Assembly (NCBI GenBank): GCA_002477805.1
Contig: DLKQ01000008.1
Span: 1 to 32,791 of the forward strand
Source: Christensenella sp. UBA7584
GTDB lineage: Bacteria > Bacillota > Clostridia > Christensenellales > UBA1242
DNA length: 32,791 bases
Direction of reading: 5' to 3'
Shown in pieces: positions 7,508 to 15,081 of this stretch. Below the pieces are notes generated by a model that had not been told where the DNA came from, searched no databases, and saw only the letters and a list, made by a program, of their open reading frames with translations. The position numbers and the translations under genes are program-made. The stretch's first letter is position 1; each line of letters starts with the position of its first letter.

Positions 7508-8587
7508 TTAATTCTCCTTTATTATATTTCCACATTTATTACAAAACTTGCTGTCTTGCGGAACTTTTGCTCCACAGTGTTTGCAAACAAGTTCTGTTTC
7601 CTCATTCAAAGTACTTGGCGTTTTGTAGTTTTCGTTCCGTTTTGTACTATCACTAAAACTATAAAATGGAATTTGCCTTTTCGGCTGATTTCCCTGATTC
7701 GATTCTAATTTTTGAACCAAATCATCAGAGTCTTCACTTTTTTCATCACTAGAACCATTTAGAAGTTTTTCTGTCTCATTTTCTAGCAAATTTTCTCCCG
7801 AAGTACTAACAGTACTTTTTTCACTTTTATCTTCTGATTTAAAAATCTCTGGCGTAACTTCGCTAAAATGCTCACCCTTAAAGTCCTCAGGGTAAATCAC
7901 TTTTTCTACCTGCATATCTGTCACGCAAAGACCATATTTAATAAAATTTTTGTAAACAACTGGCTTAAGCGTGGTATTTGCAAAGTCATATTCCACAAGC
8001 TGGTTTTTTGACGAGATTTTTTTCTTCCACAACACTTCAGTACATACATCACCAACAAGACTATCAAGTTTGACAATAGACTTTCCTGTTTTTATTTTTG
8101 CCCAATCAATCAAAAATAATCCCACAACTTTATCAGGCGCCTGCACTTGAAAAGAGTAATTTCCTTTCAATTGATACTTGAGGTGTTTTTTATCCTTTTC
8201 CCGAACCCTTACAAGGTCACTTTCCCATTTTCTTCCCTGAATGTACTCCGTTCGAACAAAGTAAAGGTCACATTTAAAAGAAGTTGGTAAAATAACTTCA
8301 GCACTAAGTCCGCTTTTCTTTACTTTTCCTTTATCTAGCTTTAAAATTTTTGTGGTTTTTGGAAGATAAGCAAGACTTAACTCATATGTTCCCTCTTTAA
8401 AAACATCTAAAACAGTATCTTTCGCAACAATCACCGCACTCCAGCCACTATCAACCACTAGTTTTTGCCCTAAATTGATTCGCGAGTACCCCGAACTTAA
8501 AGGTTGAATAAGCACATCTCTACGTTTTACTGGCAAAGTGATAACTTTTTTAGTGAACATCTTTTTAAAAAAATTAATAAGCCCCAT
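7508..8587 (-). CDS. SPFH/band-7-like protein with C-terminal zinc ribbon
   Basis: A 359-residue protein. The first ~250 residues form a beta-rich SPFH-like domain (YSRINLGQKLVVDSGWSAVI, then strand-turn repeats to FIKYGLCVTDMQVEKVIYP). Residues ~255-325 are a Ser/Glu/Asp-rich linker. The C-terminus is a short zinc ribbon with two CxxC knuckles (CKHCGAKVPQ and CNKCG). This resembles the YdjI/'virion core protein-like' SPFH group, cytoplasmic proteins thought to scaffold at membranes. There is no N-terminal membrane helix, only a basic amphipathic start. First gene of a two-gene operon with DUF1858. The exact role is unknown. Confidence 0.75.
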   Translation of the reverse strand: MGLINFFKKMFTKKVITLPVKRRDVLIQPLSSGYSRINLGQKLVVDSGWSAVIVAKDTVLDVFKEGTYELSLAYLPKTTKILKLDKGKVKKSGLSAEVILPTSFKCDLYFVRTEYIQGRKWESDLVRVREKDKKHLKYQLKGNYSFQVQAPDKVVGLFLIDWAKIKTGKSIVKLDSLVGDVCTEVLWKKKISSKNQLVEYDFANTTLKPVVYKNFIKYGLCVTDMQVEKVIYPEDFKGEHFSEVTPEIFKSEDKSEKSTVSTSGENLLENETEKLLNGSSDEKSEDSDDLVQKLESNQGNQPKRQIPFYSFSDSTKRNENYKTPSTLNEETELVCKHCGAKVPQDSKFCNKCGNIIKEN

Positions 8588-8616
8588 ATTTTTTCCCTTT
8601 TGGTGATTTGATTTTT

Positions 8617-8645
8617 ATTATAACAAAGTTTGCAAATTAAATCAA
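8617..8645 (-). promoter_or_regulatory. Sigma-A promoter of the SPFH-DUF1858 operon
   Basis: On the minus strand: TTGATT (8645-8640), 17-base spacer, TATAAT (8622-8617), with an extended -10 (TGTTATAAT). It lies about 30 bases before the SPFH start codon. Confidence 0.65.
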
Positions 8646-8712
8646 CAAATTTAAATTAATCCGCAAAAATTTTTTACTATTTTTTGCATTTTTAAGTTTT
8701 TTTATTTTTTCT

Positions 8713-8743
8713 GACCTAAAATAGTTTTCTGTAGCATAAACTA
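8713..8743 (+). promoter_or_regulatory. Possible sigma-K-type promoter of the PRC-barrel gene
   Basis: CATAAACTA at 8735-8743 is an exact fit to the sigma-K -10 pattern CATAnnnTA. A GACC at 8713-8716 could be the -35, but its spacing of 18 is longer than the usual 16-17. It lies 22 bases before the start codon, in a very AT-rich region where chance matches are easy. Confidence 0.3.
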
Positions 8744-8765
8744 ACACAAAAAAAAGGATTAATAA

Positions 8766-9434
8766 ATGAAGTATACAAATTTGATAGGTCAAAAGGTTGT
8801 TTCAATATTTGATGGGAAAATTGACAGTTATGTTATTGATATTCTTTTTTCCAAAAATGGAAAAATTTCAAAAATAATTTTAGCTGATATTGAAAATGAG
8901 AATTCCAAAGTACTTGAATTTAAAAATATATTTTGTTTCGGAAAAGACTGCATTATGGTAAAAAATTGCGAAAAAATATTGGTTGGTGAGTTTTCAAACA
9001 AAAACCCTCTAATAAATAAAGATGTTTTTGATGTAACAGGTAATTTTTTGGGAAAGGTTTGCGAAATAGAAATTATAGATTACTATATTTCAAAAATTTG
9101 CACTGAAAGCAATTCTTTTGACATAAAAGACATAATTAGCTTGTCTGGAGTGATTGTGATTAACAAAAACACAAAATTCAAAAAACACAATTTTTCACCA
9201 AAGAAACAAAATATTTTAAACACAAAAAGCTCCCAACCAGTTACCGTACTCAGTTCAAAAATTCCAATAAAAGTCACCGCCCACACCTACCTTGTTGGTA
9301 AAAAGCTTTTTAAAGACCTTGTTGGCTATGGCGGAACCATTCTCGCAACAAAAAACTCCATTGTTTCCTCACAACTACTAAATTTAGCAAAACAACATAA
9401 CGTGCTAACCGAACTTTCTCGCTCAGTTTATTAA
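8766..9434 (+). CDS. Two-module PRC-barrel-like protein
   Basis: A 222-residue protein that opens like a PRC-barrel (LIGQKVVSIFDGKIDSYVIDILFS at 5-28) and repeats the pattern at about 80-130 (INKDVFDVTGNFLGKVCEIEI), so two barrels in tandem are likely. The final ~55 residues (TYLVGKKLFKDLVGYGGTILATKN) form a third module also seen after PRC-barrels in clostridial proteins. No signal peptide. Purine-rich AAAAGGA site before the ATG. Function unknown. With the small PRC-barrel gene at 3878 it makes two such genes within 5 kb; a sporulation role is suggested only by family and context. Confidence 0.65.
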   Translation: MKYTNLIGQKVVSIFDGKIDSYVIDILFSKNGKISKIILADIENENSKVLEFKNIFCFGKDCIMVKNCEKILVGEFSNKNPLINKDVFDVTGNFLGKVCEIEIIDYYISKICTESNSFDIKDIISLSGVIVINKNTKFKKHNFSPKKQNILNTKSSQPVTVLSSKIPIKVTAHTYLVGKKLFKDLVGYGGTILATKNSIVSSQLLNLAKQHNVLTELSRSVY

Positions 9435-9440
9435 AATAGT

Positions 9441-9469
9441 TTGACTTTCAATTCGTATTGTGCTAGAAT
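9441..9469 (+). promoter_or_regulatory. Strong sigma-A promoter of the proS leader
   Basis: TTGACT (9441-9446), 17-base spacer, TAGAAT (9464-9469), with an extended TG (TGCTAGAAT). Transcription should start at about 9476, just before the short leader reading frame. It is the only good promoter seen between the PRC-barrel gene and proS. Confidence 0.8.
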
Positions 9470-9487
9470 TTTACTGAGGAAACAATT

Positions 9488-9538
9488 ATGAAAAACTTAT
9501 TTTTAATGCAGGTTCCAGTCCCCACAAAACGCTTTTAA
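9488..9538 (+). CDS. Putative 16-residue leader peptide of proS
   Basis: A short frame reading MKNLFLMQVPVPTKRF, starting with ATG after a GAGGAAAC ribosome site with good spacing. It lies directly downstream of a strong promoter and ends with its stop codon inside the 5' arm of an intrinsic terminator. Codons 10 and 12 are proline (CCA, CCC). A proline-containing leader placed before prolyl-tRNA synthetase suggests that ribosome pausing senses charged tRNA-Pro. It is too short to support by codon statistics; the evidence is its position. Confidence 0.5.
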   Translation: MKNLFLMQVPVPTKRF

Positions 9539-9555
9539 ATTTTAAAAGCTTTTTT
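9531..9555 (+). terminator. Candidate proS attenuator (intrinsic terminator in the leader)
   Basis: GCTTTTAAA (9531-9539) is complementary to TTTAAAAGC (9541-9549), followed by six T (9550-9555). It lies downstream of the proS promoter and upstream of proS, with no second promoter after it, so proS expression should require read-through. The leader stop codon (9536-9538) is inside the 5' arm. A further AACGC/GCGTT pair flanks the hairpin. Confidence 0.65.
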
Positions 9556-9586
9556 GCGTTAAAAATAAATATAAAGAGGAAATAAA

Positions 9587-11014
9587 ATGATAAAAAATAA
9601 AGAAATAACTTCTCGTGATGAGAATTTCGCTGACTGGTTCACAAATATAGTACAAAAAGCAGGTATCGTGGACTATTCAAGCCTTAAGGGATTTTCCATA
9701 TTTGCACCAAATGGATTTGCAATTTGGGAAAATATAAAATCAATTTTAGACAAAAAATTTAAAGAGACAGGGCATCAAAATGTTTATATGCCACTTTTAA
9801 TTCCTGAAAGTTTGCTAAAAAAAGAAGCCGAACACGTTGAAGGCTTTGCTCCAGAAGTAGCTTTTGTGACTCAAGGTGGTTCAAACAAACTTGAAGAAAA
9901 GCTTTGCATTAGACCAACAAGTGAAACCCTTTTTTGCGATTACTACTCAAAAATCGTAAAATCGCACCGAGATTTACCAAAACTTTACAACCAGTGGTGT
10001 AGCGTTGTAAGGTGGGAAAAAGAAAGTAGACCACTTTTAAGAAACCGTGAATTTTTGTGGCAAGAAGGTCACACTGTACACGCGACAAGTGAAGAAGCTG
10101 AAAAAGAAACTTTGCAGATGTTAAACATTTACAAAGATGTGTTTGAAAATTATATGGCAATGCCTGTTGTTGTTGGGAAGAAAACTGAAAAAGAAAAATT
10201 TGCTGGGGCTGAGTACACCTACACTTGTGAATCACTTATGCACAATGGTGTGACTTTACAATCAGCAACTTCTCATTACTTTGGGCAAAAATTTTCCAGA
10301 CCATTTGATGTAAAATTTGTAAACAAAGAAAACAAATTTGAATATGTTTATCAAACTTCCTGGGGTTTTTCAACTCGCGCTCTTGGCGGACTAATTATGG
10401 TACACGGTGATGACAATGGACTTGTACTTCCACCAAAAATTGCTCCAACAAAAGTTGTAATTATTCCAATCGGAAAAGACGAAAAAGTTTTATCAAAATG
10501 TGAAGAAATCTTGAAAGAACTAAACGCTAATAGTATTTCAGCGAAGCTTGATAATTCTGACCGTACACCAGGCTTTAAATTTGCCGAATACGAAATGCAA
10601 GGTATTCCCCTTAGAATAGAACTTGGAAACAGAGACTTTGAAAGTCAAAGATTAACTATTTCAAGGCGCGACACAAATAAAAAATATTTCGTTAACTTTA
10701 ATGAAAAAATCACCGAAAAGCTAACAGCAATCCTAGACAAAATGCAATCTGATATGTTTGAGCGTGCAAAAAAGAAAATGGAAAATTCCACTTACGAAGC
10801 ACACAATCTTCAAGATATTGAAAATATTATTTCTACCCACCCTGGCTTTATCAAAGCAATGTGGTGTGGTGACCAAAAATGTGAAGAAGAAATTAAAAAA
10901 ATTCACGGAACAAAATCAAGATGTATTCCATTCAAACAGGAATGTATTGATGAAAAGTGTGTTTGTTGTGGCAAAAAAGCAAAACACCTTGTTATATGGG
11001 GAATACAATACTAA
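9587..11014 (+). CDS. proS: Prolyl-tRNA synthetase, archaeal/eukaryotic type
   Basis: A class II aminoacyl-tRNA synthetase that charges tRNA-Pro. At 475 residues it is the short ProS type without the bacterial editing insertion and with the extra C-terminal zinc domain. Seen: N-terminal RDENFADWFTNIVQKAGIVDYS; class II motif 2 at about 142-163 (RWEKESRPLLRNREF, then QEGHT); motif 3 near 270-286 (GLIMVHGDDNG); the anticodon-binding domain from about 290; and C-terminal Cys pairs (CGDQKC, CVCC) that should bind zinc. Strong GAGGAAA site before the ATG. Preceded by a leader with promoter, mini-frame and terminator, and followed by its own terminator. Confidence 0.96.
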   Translation: MIKNKEITSRDENFADWFTNIVQKAGIVDYSSLKGFSIFAPNGFAIWENIKSILDKKFKETGHQNVYMPLLIPESLLKKEAEHVEGFAPEVAFVTQGGSNKLEEKLCIRPTSETLFCDYYSKIVKSHRDLPKLYNQWCSVVRWEKESRPLLRNREFLWQEGHTVHATSEEAEKETLQMLNIYKDVFENYMAMPVVVGKKTEKEKFAGAEYTYTCESLMHNGVTLQSATSHYFGQKFSRPFDVKFVNKENKFEYVYQTSWGFSTRALGGLIMVHGDDNGLVLPPKIAPTKVVIIPIGKDEKVLSKCEEILKELNANSISAKLDNSDRTPGFKFAEYEMQGIPLRIELGNRDFESQRLTISRRDTNKKYFVNFNEKITEKLTAILDKMQSDMFERAKKKMENSTYEAHNLQDIENIISTHPGFIKAMWCGDQKCEEEIKKIHGTKSRCIPFKQECIDEKCVCCGKKAKHLVIWGIQY

Positions 11015-11017
11015 AAG

Positions 11018-11039
11018 CAGACAATTTTGTCTGTTTTTT
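11018..11039 (+). terminator. proS terminator
   Basis: CAGACAA (11018-11024) pairs with TTGTCTG (11027-11033), followed by six T. It begins four bases after the proS stop codon. Confidence 0.9.
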
Positions 11040-11197
11040 AATTTGTCCTGTGCTAAATTAATTTTCAGCAATACTATGTGAATATAAAAATATAAATTAA
11101 ATAAATTAGTTTTAATAGAAAAAGCTCAAAATTGAAAAAATATTAAAAAACAAGCAAAAAATTCAATTTTTTTAGTTTTTTTAGTGCAATTTTTTGC

Positions 11198-11231
11198 AAA
11201 AAGGTTAATTCATCTTGTTTTAACCTTTTTT
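11198..11231. terminator. Bidirectional hairpin terminator in the proS-lysC gap
   Basis: AAAAAGGTTAA (11198-11208) pairs with TTAACCTTTTT (11220-11230) around an 11-base loop, with T tracts on both strands. On the plus strand it backs up the proS terminator; on the minus strand it could end a transcript from the 11232-11430 interval. Confidence 0.6.
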
Positions 11232-11451
11232 CTTTCTATCTAATTTACGACAAGAGTTTATAAGCAAAAAGCATCTCTGCTATCTACTGAGTCCCCCATT
11301 CTACTGCTGAAAGAATTTACTTAAAAATAGAACTAATGCTGGATACTTTTTGATAGCCAATTAAAACAAATAATAGGATTTAACTAGAAATTGTTAAAAA
11401 ATTAATTATTAAAAAAGACTATTATACTTTTTAACGTGTGGAGAATTCACT

Positions 11452-11479
11452 ATCAAATTTTTTTGACTTTTCATAGAAT
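11452..11479 (+). promoter_or_regulatory. Possible sporulation (sigma-E-like) promoter of lysC-asd
   Basis: CATAGAAT at 11472-11479 differs at one base from the sigma-E -10 pattern CATACA(A/C)T. ATCAAATT at 11452-11459 fits six of eight positions of the -35, with a spacing of 12 (13-15 is usual). I see no good sigma-A pair here. It resembles the better site before dpaA, which supports it. Confidence 0.35.
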
Positions 11480-11512
11480 GAAACAGGGGAAAATGAAAAC
11501 AAAGGAATAATT

Positions 11513-12673
11513 ATGAGAGTTGTAAAAAAATATGGTGGGTCAAGTGTTGCGACTATTAAGCAGATAGAAAATATAGCTCGATACATCAAAAACCAAAAAA
11601 ATAGTGAAATTGTCATTGTTCTTAGTGCAAGAGGAAAAACCACAAACAAACTCACAGAACTTGCGAAGCAAATAAACAAAAACCCAAGCAAAAGAGAAAT
11701 AGACCAACTAATTTCAACTGGAGAAAATCTAAGCATCTCACAAATGGTATTAATGCTGGAAAAACTTGGAGTACCCGCTATTTCGCTCACAGGATTTCAA
11801 GCTGGAATTTTTACAAACGAAGTTTTTGGAAAAGCGTTTATTACAAAAATAGACACCTCCCGCATTGAATCAGAACTCAAAAAAGGAAAAGTTGTGGTAG
11901 TTGCAGGCTTTCAAGGTATCAGCCCAAATGGTGAAATTACAACGCTTGGTAGAGGTGGCTCAGACACTACAGCTGTAGCACTTGCCTCTGCACTAAACTG
12001 CCCTTGCGAAATATATACCGATGTTGACAGCGTAAAAACTGTCAGCCCAGAATATCACAAAAATGCAAAATCGCTCCACAAAGTCACATATGACGAAATG
12101 ATGGAAATGGCTGTTTCTGGTGCAAAAGTTTTAGAAACTAGATGCGTTGAGCTTGCAAAGAAATTTGATGTTCCACTATTTTTAGGAAAAACATTAGGAG
12201 AAAATAAAGAATTAGGTAGTTTTATTCTTCATAAAGATTACCTTGAAAAAATGCCCATAAAAAACATTTCGGTAAGAGATGAACAAGTTAAATTTGAAAT
12301 TTTAAACAAAACAGATAACCTTTCAAAGGTATTTGAGTTAATTCAAAATATGAACCTAAATCTTGAAATGTTTAATATTTTTAATAATAAAATTTCATTC
12401 ATATGTCCTAAGTCAGAATTTAAAAATGCAAAAAAGGAGTTTGAAAAAAGACAAATTTTTTGTAAAACAATGCAAAATTTAGCAAAAATCACACTTGTCG
12501 GGCTTGGAATGGCAACTCACACAAATATTTGCAACACTTTAACAAAGGCTTTGAAAACGCAAAATATAAAGTTCTACGCGTTGGTAGTGACCGAAATTTC
12601 TATTTCATTTTTAATAAATAAAAAGGATAAAGAAAAAGCAGTGAGTTATCTCGCTCAGCTTTTTGGACTTTAG
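11513..12673 (+). CDS. lysC: Aspartate kinase
   Basis: Phosphorylates L-aspartate, the first step toward diaminopimelate, lysine, threonine, methionine and dipicolinate. The 386-residue protein has the kinase signature KKYGGSSVA at 5-13, the GRGGSDTTAVALA loop near 145-157, and C-terminal ACT-type regulatory sequence from about 255 to the end, which usually binds amino-acid effectors. It is a monofunctional enzyme without a homoserine dehydrogenase domain. AAAGGAA site before the ATG. The order lysC-asd-dpaA-dpaB-dapA matches the gene set of the Bacillus spoVF cluster (where the kinase is DapG), in a different order, so this copy probably serves dipicolinate synthesis. Only one base separates it from asd. 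Confidence 0.95.
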   Translation: MRVVKKYGGSSVATIKQIENIARYIKNQKNSEIVIVLSARGKTTNKLTELAKQINKNPSKREIDQLISTGENLSISQMVLMLEKLGVPAISLTGFQAGIFTNEVFGKAFITKIDTSRIESELKKGKVVVVAGFQGISPNGEITTLGRGGSDTTAVALASALNCPCEIYTDVDSVKTVSPEYHKNAKSLHKVTYDEMMEMAVSGAKVLETRCVELAKKFDVPLFLGKTLGENKELGSFILHKDYLEKMPIKNISVRDEQVKFEILNKTDNLSKVFELIQNMNLNLEMFNIFNNKISFICPKSEFKNAKKEFEKRQIFCKTMQNLAKITLVGLGMATHTNICNTLTKALKTQNIKFYALVVTEISISFLINKKDKEKAVSYLAQLFGL

Positions 12674-12674
12674 T

Positions 12675-13667
12675 ATGAGAAAAGTTAATTTAGCAATTGT
12701 TGGGGCAACAGGACTTGTTGGTTCAACATTTTTAAAAGTTTTAGAAGAAAAAAATATAAATATAAATAAGTTATTTCTCTTTGCCTCAAACAAAAGCGCT
12801 GGAAAAGTTATTTTATTTAAAGATAAAAAAATAGTCGTTGAAGAACTTTGTGAAAAAAATATTTCAAAAAAGCATATAGATTTTGCACTTTTTTCAGCTG
12901 GTGCAAGTATTTCTCGAGAGTTCGCTCCTATTTTTAAAAAATATGGTGCTATAGTTATTGACAATAGCAGTGCTTTCCGAAATGAACCTGAAATTCCTCT
13001 TGTTGTTCCAGAAGTTAATGGCGACAGTGCCTTTTCAAATAATGGCATAATTGCAAACCCAAACTGCTCAACTATTCAGTGTATGGCACCGCTAAAAGCG
13101 TTACACGACATATTTGGTCTTAAAAGCGTAAAATACTCAACTTATCAAGCAGTTAGTGGCAGTGGAATGAATGGAATTAACGACCTTGAAAGAAACAAAA
13201 ACGGACTTGACAGCCTATTTTACCCTTGCAAAATTCTTGATAATTGTATCCCACAAATTGACAGTTTTTTGGAAAATGGATACACTAAAGAAGAAATAAA
13301 AATGGTAAACGAATCACGAAAAATTTTAAGTTTACCAAACCTTGATGTCACAGCCACCTGTGTACGAGTTCCTGTAAAAAATTGCCACTCTGTTGAAATT
13401 TATGCAACTTTTGAAAAAGCAATAGATATCAAAAAAGCAAAAAAAGCTCTTAGCACCTTTCCTAATATAATTATTGTTGATGACATAGAAAAATCACTTT
13501 TTCCTGTTGCAGAAATGGCAAACGGAAAAGACCAAATATTTGTTGGCAGAATTAGAGTAAGTCTTTGCGACAAAAAATCTCTACACCTATTCACAGTAGC
13601 AGACAATATTCGAAAAGGTGCAGCAAGTAACGCGATTGAAACACTTGAACTATTACTTGAAAATTGA
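12675..13667 (+). CDS. asd: Aspartate-semialdehyde dehydrogenase
   Basis: Reduces aspartyl-phosphate to aspartate semialdehyde with NADPH. The 330-residue protein has the nucleotide-binding GATGLVG at 10-16, the catalytic cysteine in NPNCSTIQ (Cys131), QAVSGSGMNG near 155, and a C-terminal catalytic His in the RIRVSLC/HLF region. The frame is open back to a TTG at 12663, but the ATG at 12675, one base after the lysC stop, gives the standard MRKVNLAIVGATG start. Initiation probably depends on coupling to lysC, as no strong ribosome site is present. The stop codon is inside a perfect terminator hairpin that separates this gene from dpaA. Confidence 0.95.
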   Translation: MRKVNLAIVGATGLVGSTFLKVLEEKNININKLFLFASNKSAGKVILFKDKKIVVEELCEKNISKKHIDFALFSAGASISREFAPIFKKYGAIVIDNSSAFRNEPEIPLVVPEVNGDSAFSNNGIIANPNCSTIQCMAPLKALHDIFGLKSVKYSTYQAVSGSGMNGINDLERNKNGLDSLFYPCKILDNCIPQIDSFLENGYTKEEIKMVNESRKILSLPNLDVTATCVRVPVKNCHSVEIYATFEKAIDIKKAKKALSTFPNIIIVDDIEKSLFPVAEMANGKDQIFVGRIRVSLCDKKSLHLFTVADNIRKGAASNAIETLELLLEN

Positions 13668-13690
13668 TGGAAAATTTTCCATCTTTTTTT
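13666..13690 (+). terminator. Intrinsic terminator between asd and dpaA
   Basis: GATGGAAAATTTTCCATC (13666-13683) is a perfect 18-base palindrome followed by seven T. It overlaps the asd stop codon. It should end lysC-asd transcription before the dipicolinate genes, at least partly. Confidence 0.85.
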
Positions 13691-13697
13691 ATTTTCA

Positions 13698-13727
13698 CTC
13701 ACATCTTTTTAATGTAATTCATACAAT
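13698..13727 (+). promoter_or_regulatory. Probable mother-cell sporulation promoter (sigma-E/sigma-K type) of dpaA
   Basis: CATACAAT at 13720-13727 is an exact match to the sigma-E -10 pattern. CTCACATC at 13698-13705 fits five of eight -35 positions with a 14-base spacer. The same stretch also fits sigma-K: CACA (13700-13703), 16 bases, then CATACAATG (one mismatch to CATAnnnTA). In Bacillus, dpaAB is transcribed by sigma-K in the mother cell. It lies directly after the asd terminator and 17 bases before the dpaA start. Confidence 0.6.
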
Positions 13728-13744
13728 GAAAAAAGGAGCTTTTT

Positions 13745-14506
13745 ATGGAATTTTATTTAGATTTATCAGACAAAAGATTACAAATTTTAGAAACATTACT
13801 TAACAAAAAAACCATACATACCCACAAAATTTCATCACTTAGTGACATTTTTTTGCAGAAAAGTGCTGTTTTTGTGTTTTCTCCAGCAAAAAAGTGGACA
13901 CAGGAAGAAATTTTGAACCTACCTAAAAACATTCATCTTTTCTGCGGAAATGTAGAAGAAAAGTACTTGGAAATATTTAAACAAAAAAATATAAAGTATG
14001 TTAATTTTAATACAGATGAAAACTTTGCTATAGCAAACGCACAACTCACCGCTGAAGGAGTTTTAGCACTACTAATAGAAAACACAGAAAAGTCTATTTT
14101 TGAAAACAAAATTCTACTTTTAGGTGCAGGCAGAATAACAAAAGCGTGTGCAATGCTTTTTGAAAAACTTGGGCTTGATTTCCACATTGCAACATTTAAT
14201 AAAAAGGAATACGAAAATAGTTATTTCTTTACACGAAAAAATTATTTTGAATACAATTTTGTAAAAGATATTCAAGATTTTGATGTTATCATAAACACAA
14301 GACCAACCTTGTTTATTGACCAAAAAATTATTGAAAAAATTAAAGCAGACACTCTCTTTATTGAAACAGCTTCAAAAAATTGTCTTAATAGTCAAGATGT
14401 AAAAAAATTTACATACTTGCCAGCCCCAGCTTTACCAAAAAGATTTTGCGCACAAAGTGCTTCAAAACTTATGTTAAATAAAATTTTAGGAGATTTAGGA
14501 TTATGA
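13745..14506 (+). CDS. dpaA: Dipicolinate synthase subunit A
   Basis: With DpaB, converts the DapA product (4-hydroxy-tetrahydrodipicolinate) to dipicolinic acid, which is loaded with calcium into the spore core. The 253-residue protein is shorter than the Bacillus subunit (about 297), mainly at the N-terminus. It has the characteristic NAQLTAEGVLALL segment at 98-110 followed by a Rossmann nucleotide-binding strand and loop (ILLLGAGRITKACA at 123-136), and a PAPALPKRF segment near the C-terminus. GGAG site with good spacing before the ATG. It has its own promoter after the asd terminator and overlaps dpaB by four bases. Confidence 0.92.
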   Translation: MEFYLDLSDKRLQILETLLNKKTIHTHKISSLSDIFLQKSAVFVFSPAKKWTQEEILNLPKNIHLFCGNVEEKYLEIFKQKNIKYVNFNTDENFAIANAQLTAEGVLALLIENTEKSIFENKILLLGAGRITKACAMLFEKLGLDFHIATFNKKEYENSYFFTRKNYFEYNFVKDIQDFDVIINTRPTLFIDQKIIEKIKADTLFIETASKNCLNSQDVKKFTYLPAPALPKRFCAQSASKLMLNKILGDLGL

Positions 14507-15066
14507 ATATAGGATTTGCAGTTACAGGTTCATTTTGTACACACGAAAAGATTTTAATAGAAATGGAAAACTTAGTTAAAAAAGGTCACAATTTAATCCC
14601 AATTTTTACAAGAGAAGTTGTTATTACAGACACAAGATTCGGGAAAGCGGAAGATTTTTGTGGAAAAGTGGAAAAGATATGTGGAAAAAAACCCATTTGT
14701 TCAATTACAGAAGCAGAGCCAATAGGTCCAAACAATTTAATCGATGTCTTGCTTGTTGCACCCTGCACTGGGAACACGTTAGCAAAACTCGCGCTTGCAA
14801 TAACTGATGACGCAGTAACAATGGTTGCAAAATCACACCTTCGAAACAATAAACCCATAGTTATTGGAATTTCTACAAATGATGCGTTAGGTCAAAATGC
14901 ACAAAACTTAGCAAAACTTTTACAGGCCAAAAACTTTTATTTTGTCCCATTTTCTCAAGATGATTTTTCTAAAAAACCAAAATCACTAGTTGCAAACTGG
15001 TCACTGATTGAAGAAACTCTAAGCGAAGCTTTACAAGGAAACCAAATTCAACCAATTATAAAATAA
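14503..15066 (+). CDS. dpaB: Dipicolinate synthase subunit B
   Basis: The flavoprotein-like partner of DpaA in dipicolinate synthesis. At 187 residues it has the usual family length. The N-terminus GFAVTGSFCTH at 4-14 and the central VAPCTGNTLAKLALAITDDA are family hallmarks of the flavoprotein/phosphopantothenoylcysteine-decarboxylase fold. The ATG overlaps the dpaA stop (ATGA), so the two subunits are translationally coupled, as expected for a stoichiometric complex. dapA follows after 15 bases. Confidence 0.94.
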   Translation: MNIGFAVTGSFCTHEKILIEMENLVKKGHNLIPIFTREVVITDTRFGKAEDFCGKVEKICGKKPICSITEAEPIGPNNLIDVLLVAPCTGNTLAKLALAITDDAVTMVAKSHLRNNKPIVIGISTNDALGQNAQNLAKLLQAKNFYFVPFSQDDFSKKPKSLVANWSLIEETLSEALQGNQIQPIIK

Positions 15067-15081
15067 CAAGGAGAATTACAA

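Larger units (their letters stand above)
11041..11512. other. Intergenic region proS-lysC (no gene seen)
   Basis: About 470 bases with no convincing gene. The first 150 bases are extremely AT-rich, with a long-loop AAAATTGAA/TTCAATTTT pair. A hairpin with T tracts on both strands lies at 11198-11231. From 11232 to 11360 the base composition is more balanced, with a CCCCC run and a GCTATC (11279-11284)/GATAGC (11352-11357) pair that could close a structured RNA. A perfect TATAAT lies on the minus strand (11426-11421), without a clear -35. The last 60 bases carry the lysC promoter region and a five-codon frame (11493-11510) just before the lysC start. No lysine riboswitch core was found. Confidence 0.5.

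Noticed and set aside
9470..9586. T-box riboswitch controlling proS
   Set aside because: The leader is only about 110 bases and lacks the conserved T-box sequence and the specifier stem; only a single short terminator hairpin is present.
11041..11512. Lysine riboswitch upstream of aspartate kinase
   Set aside because: None of the conserved core segments of the lysine riboswitch could be found on either strand.
12611..13048. Minus-strand open frame of 145 codons
   Set aside because: Shadow of lysC/asd on the opposite strand, with Phe/Ser-rich translation and no ribosome site.
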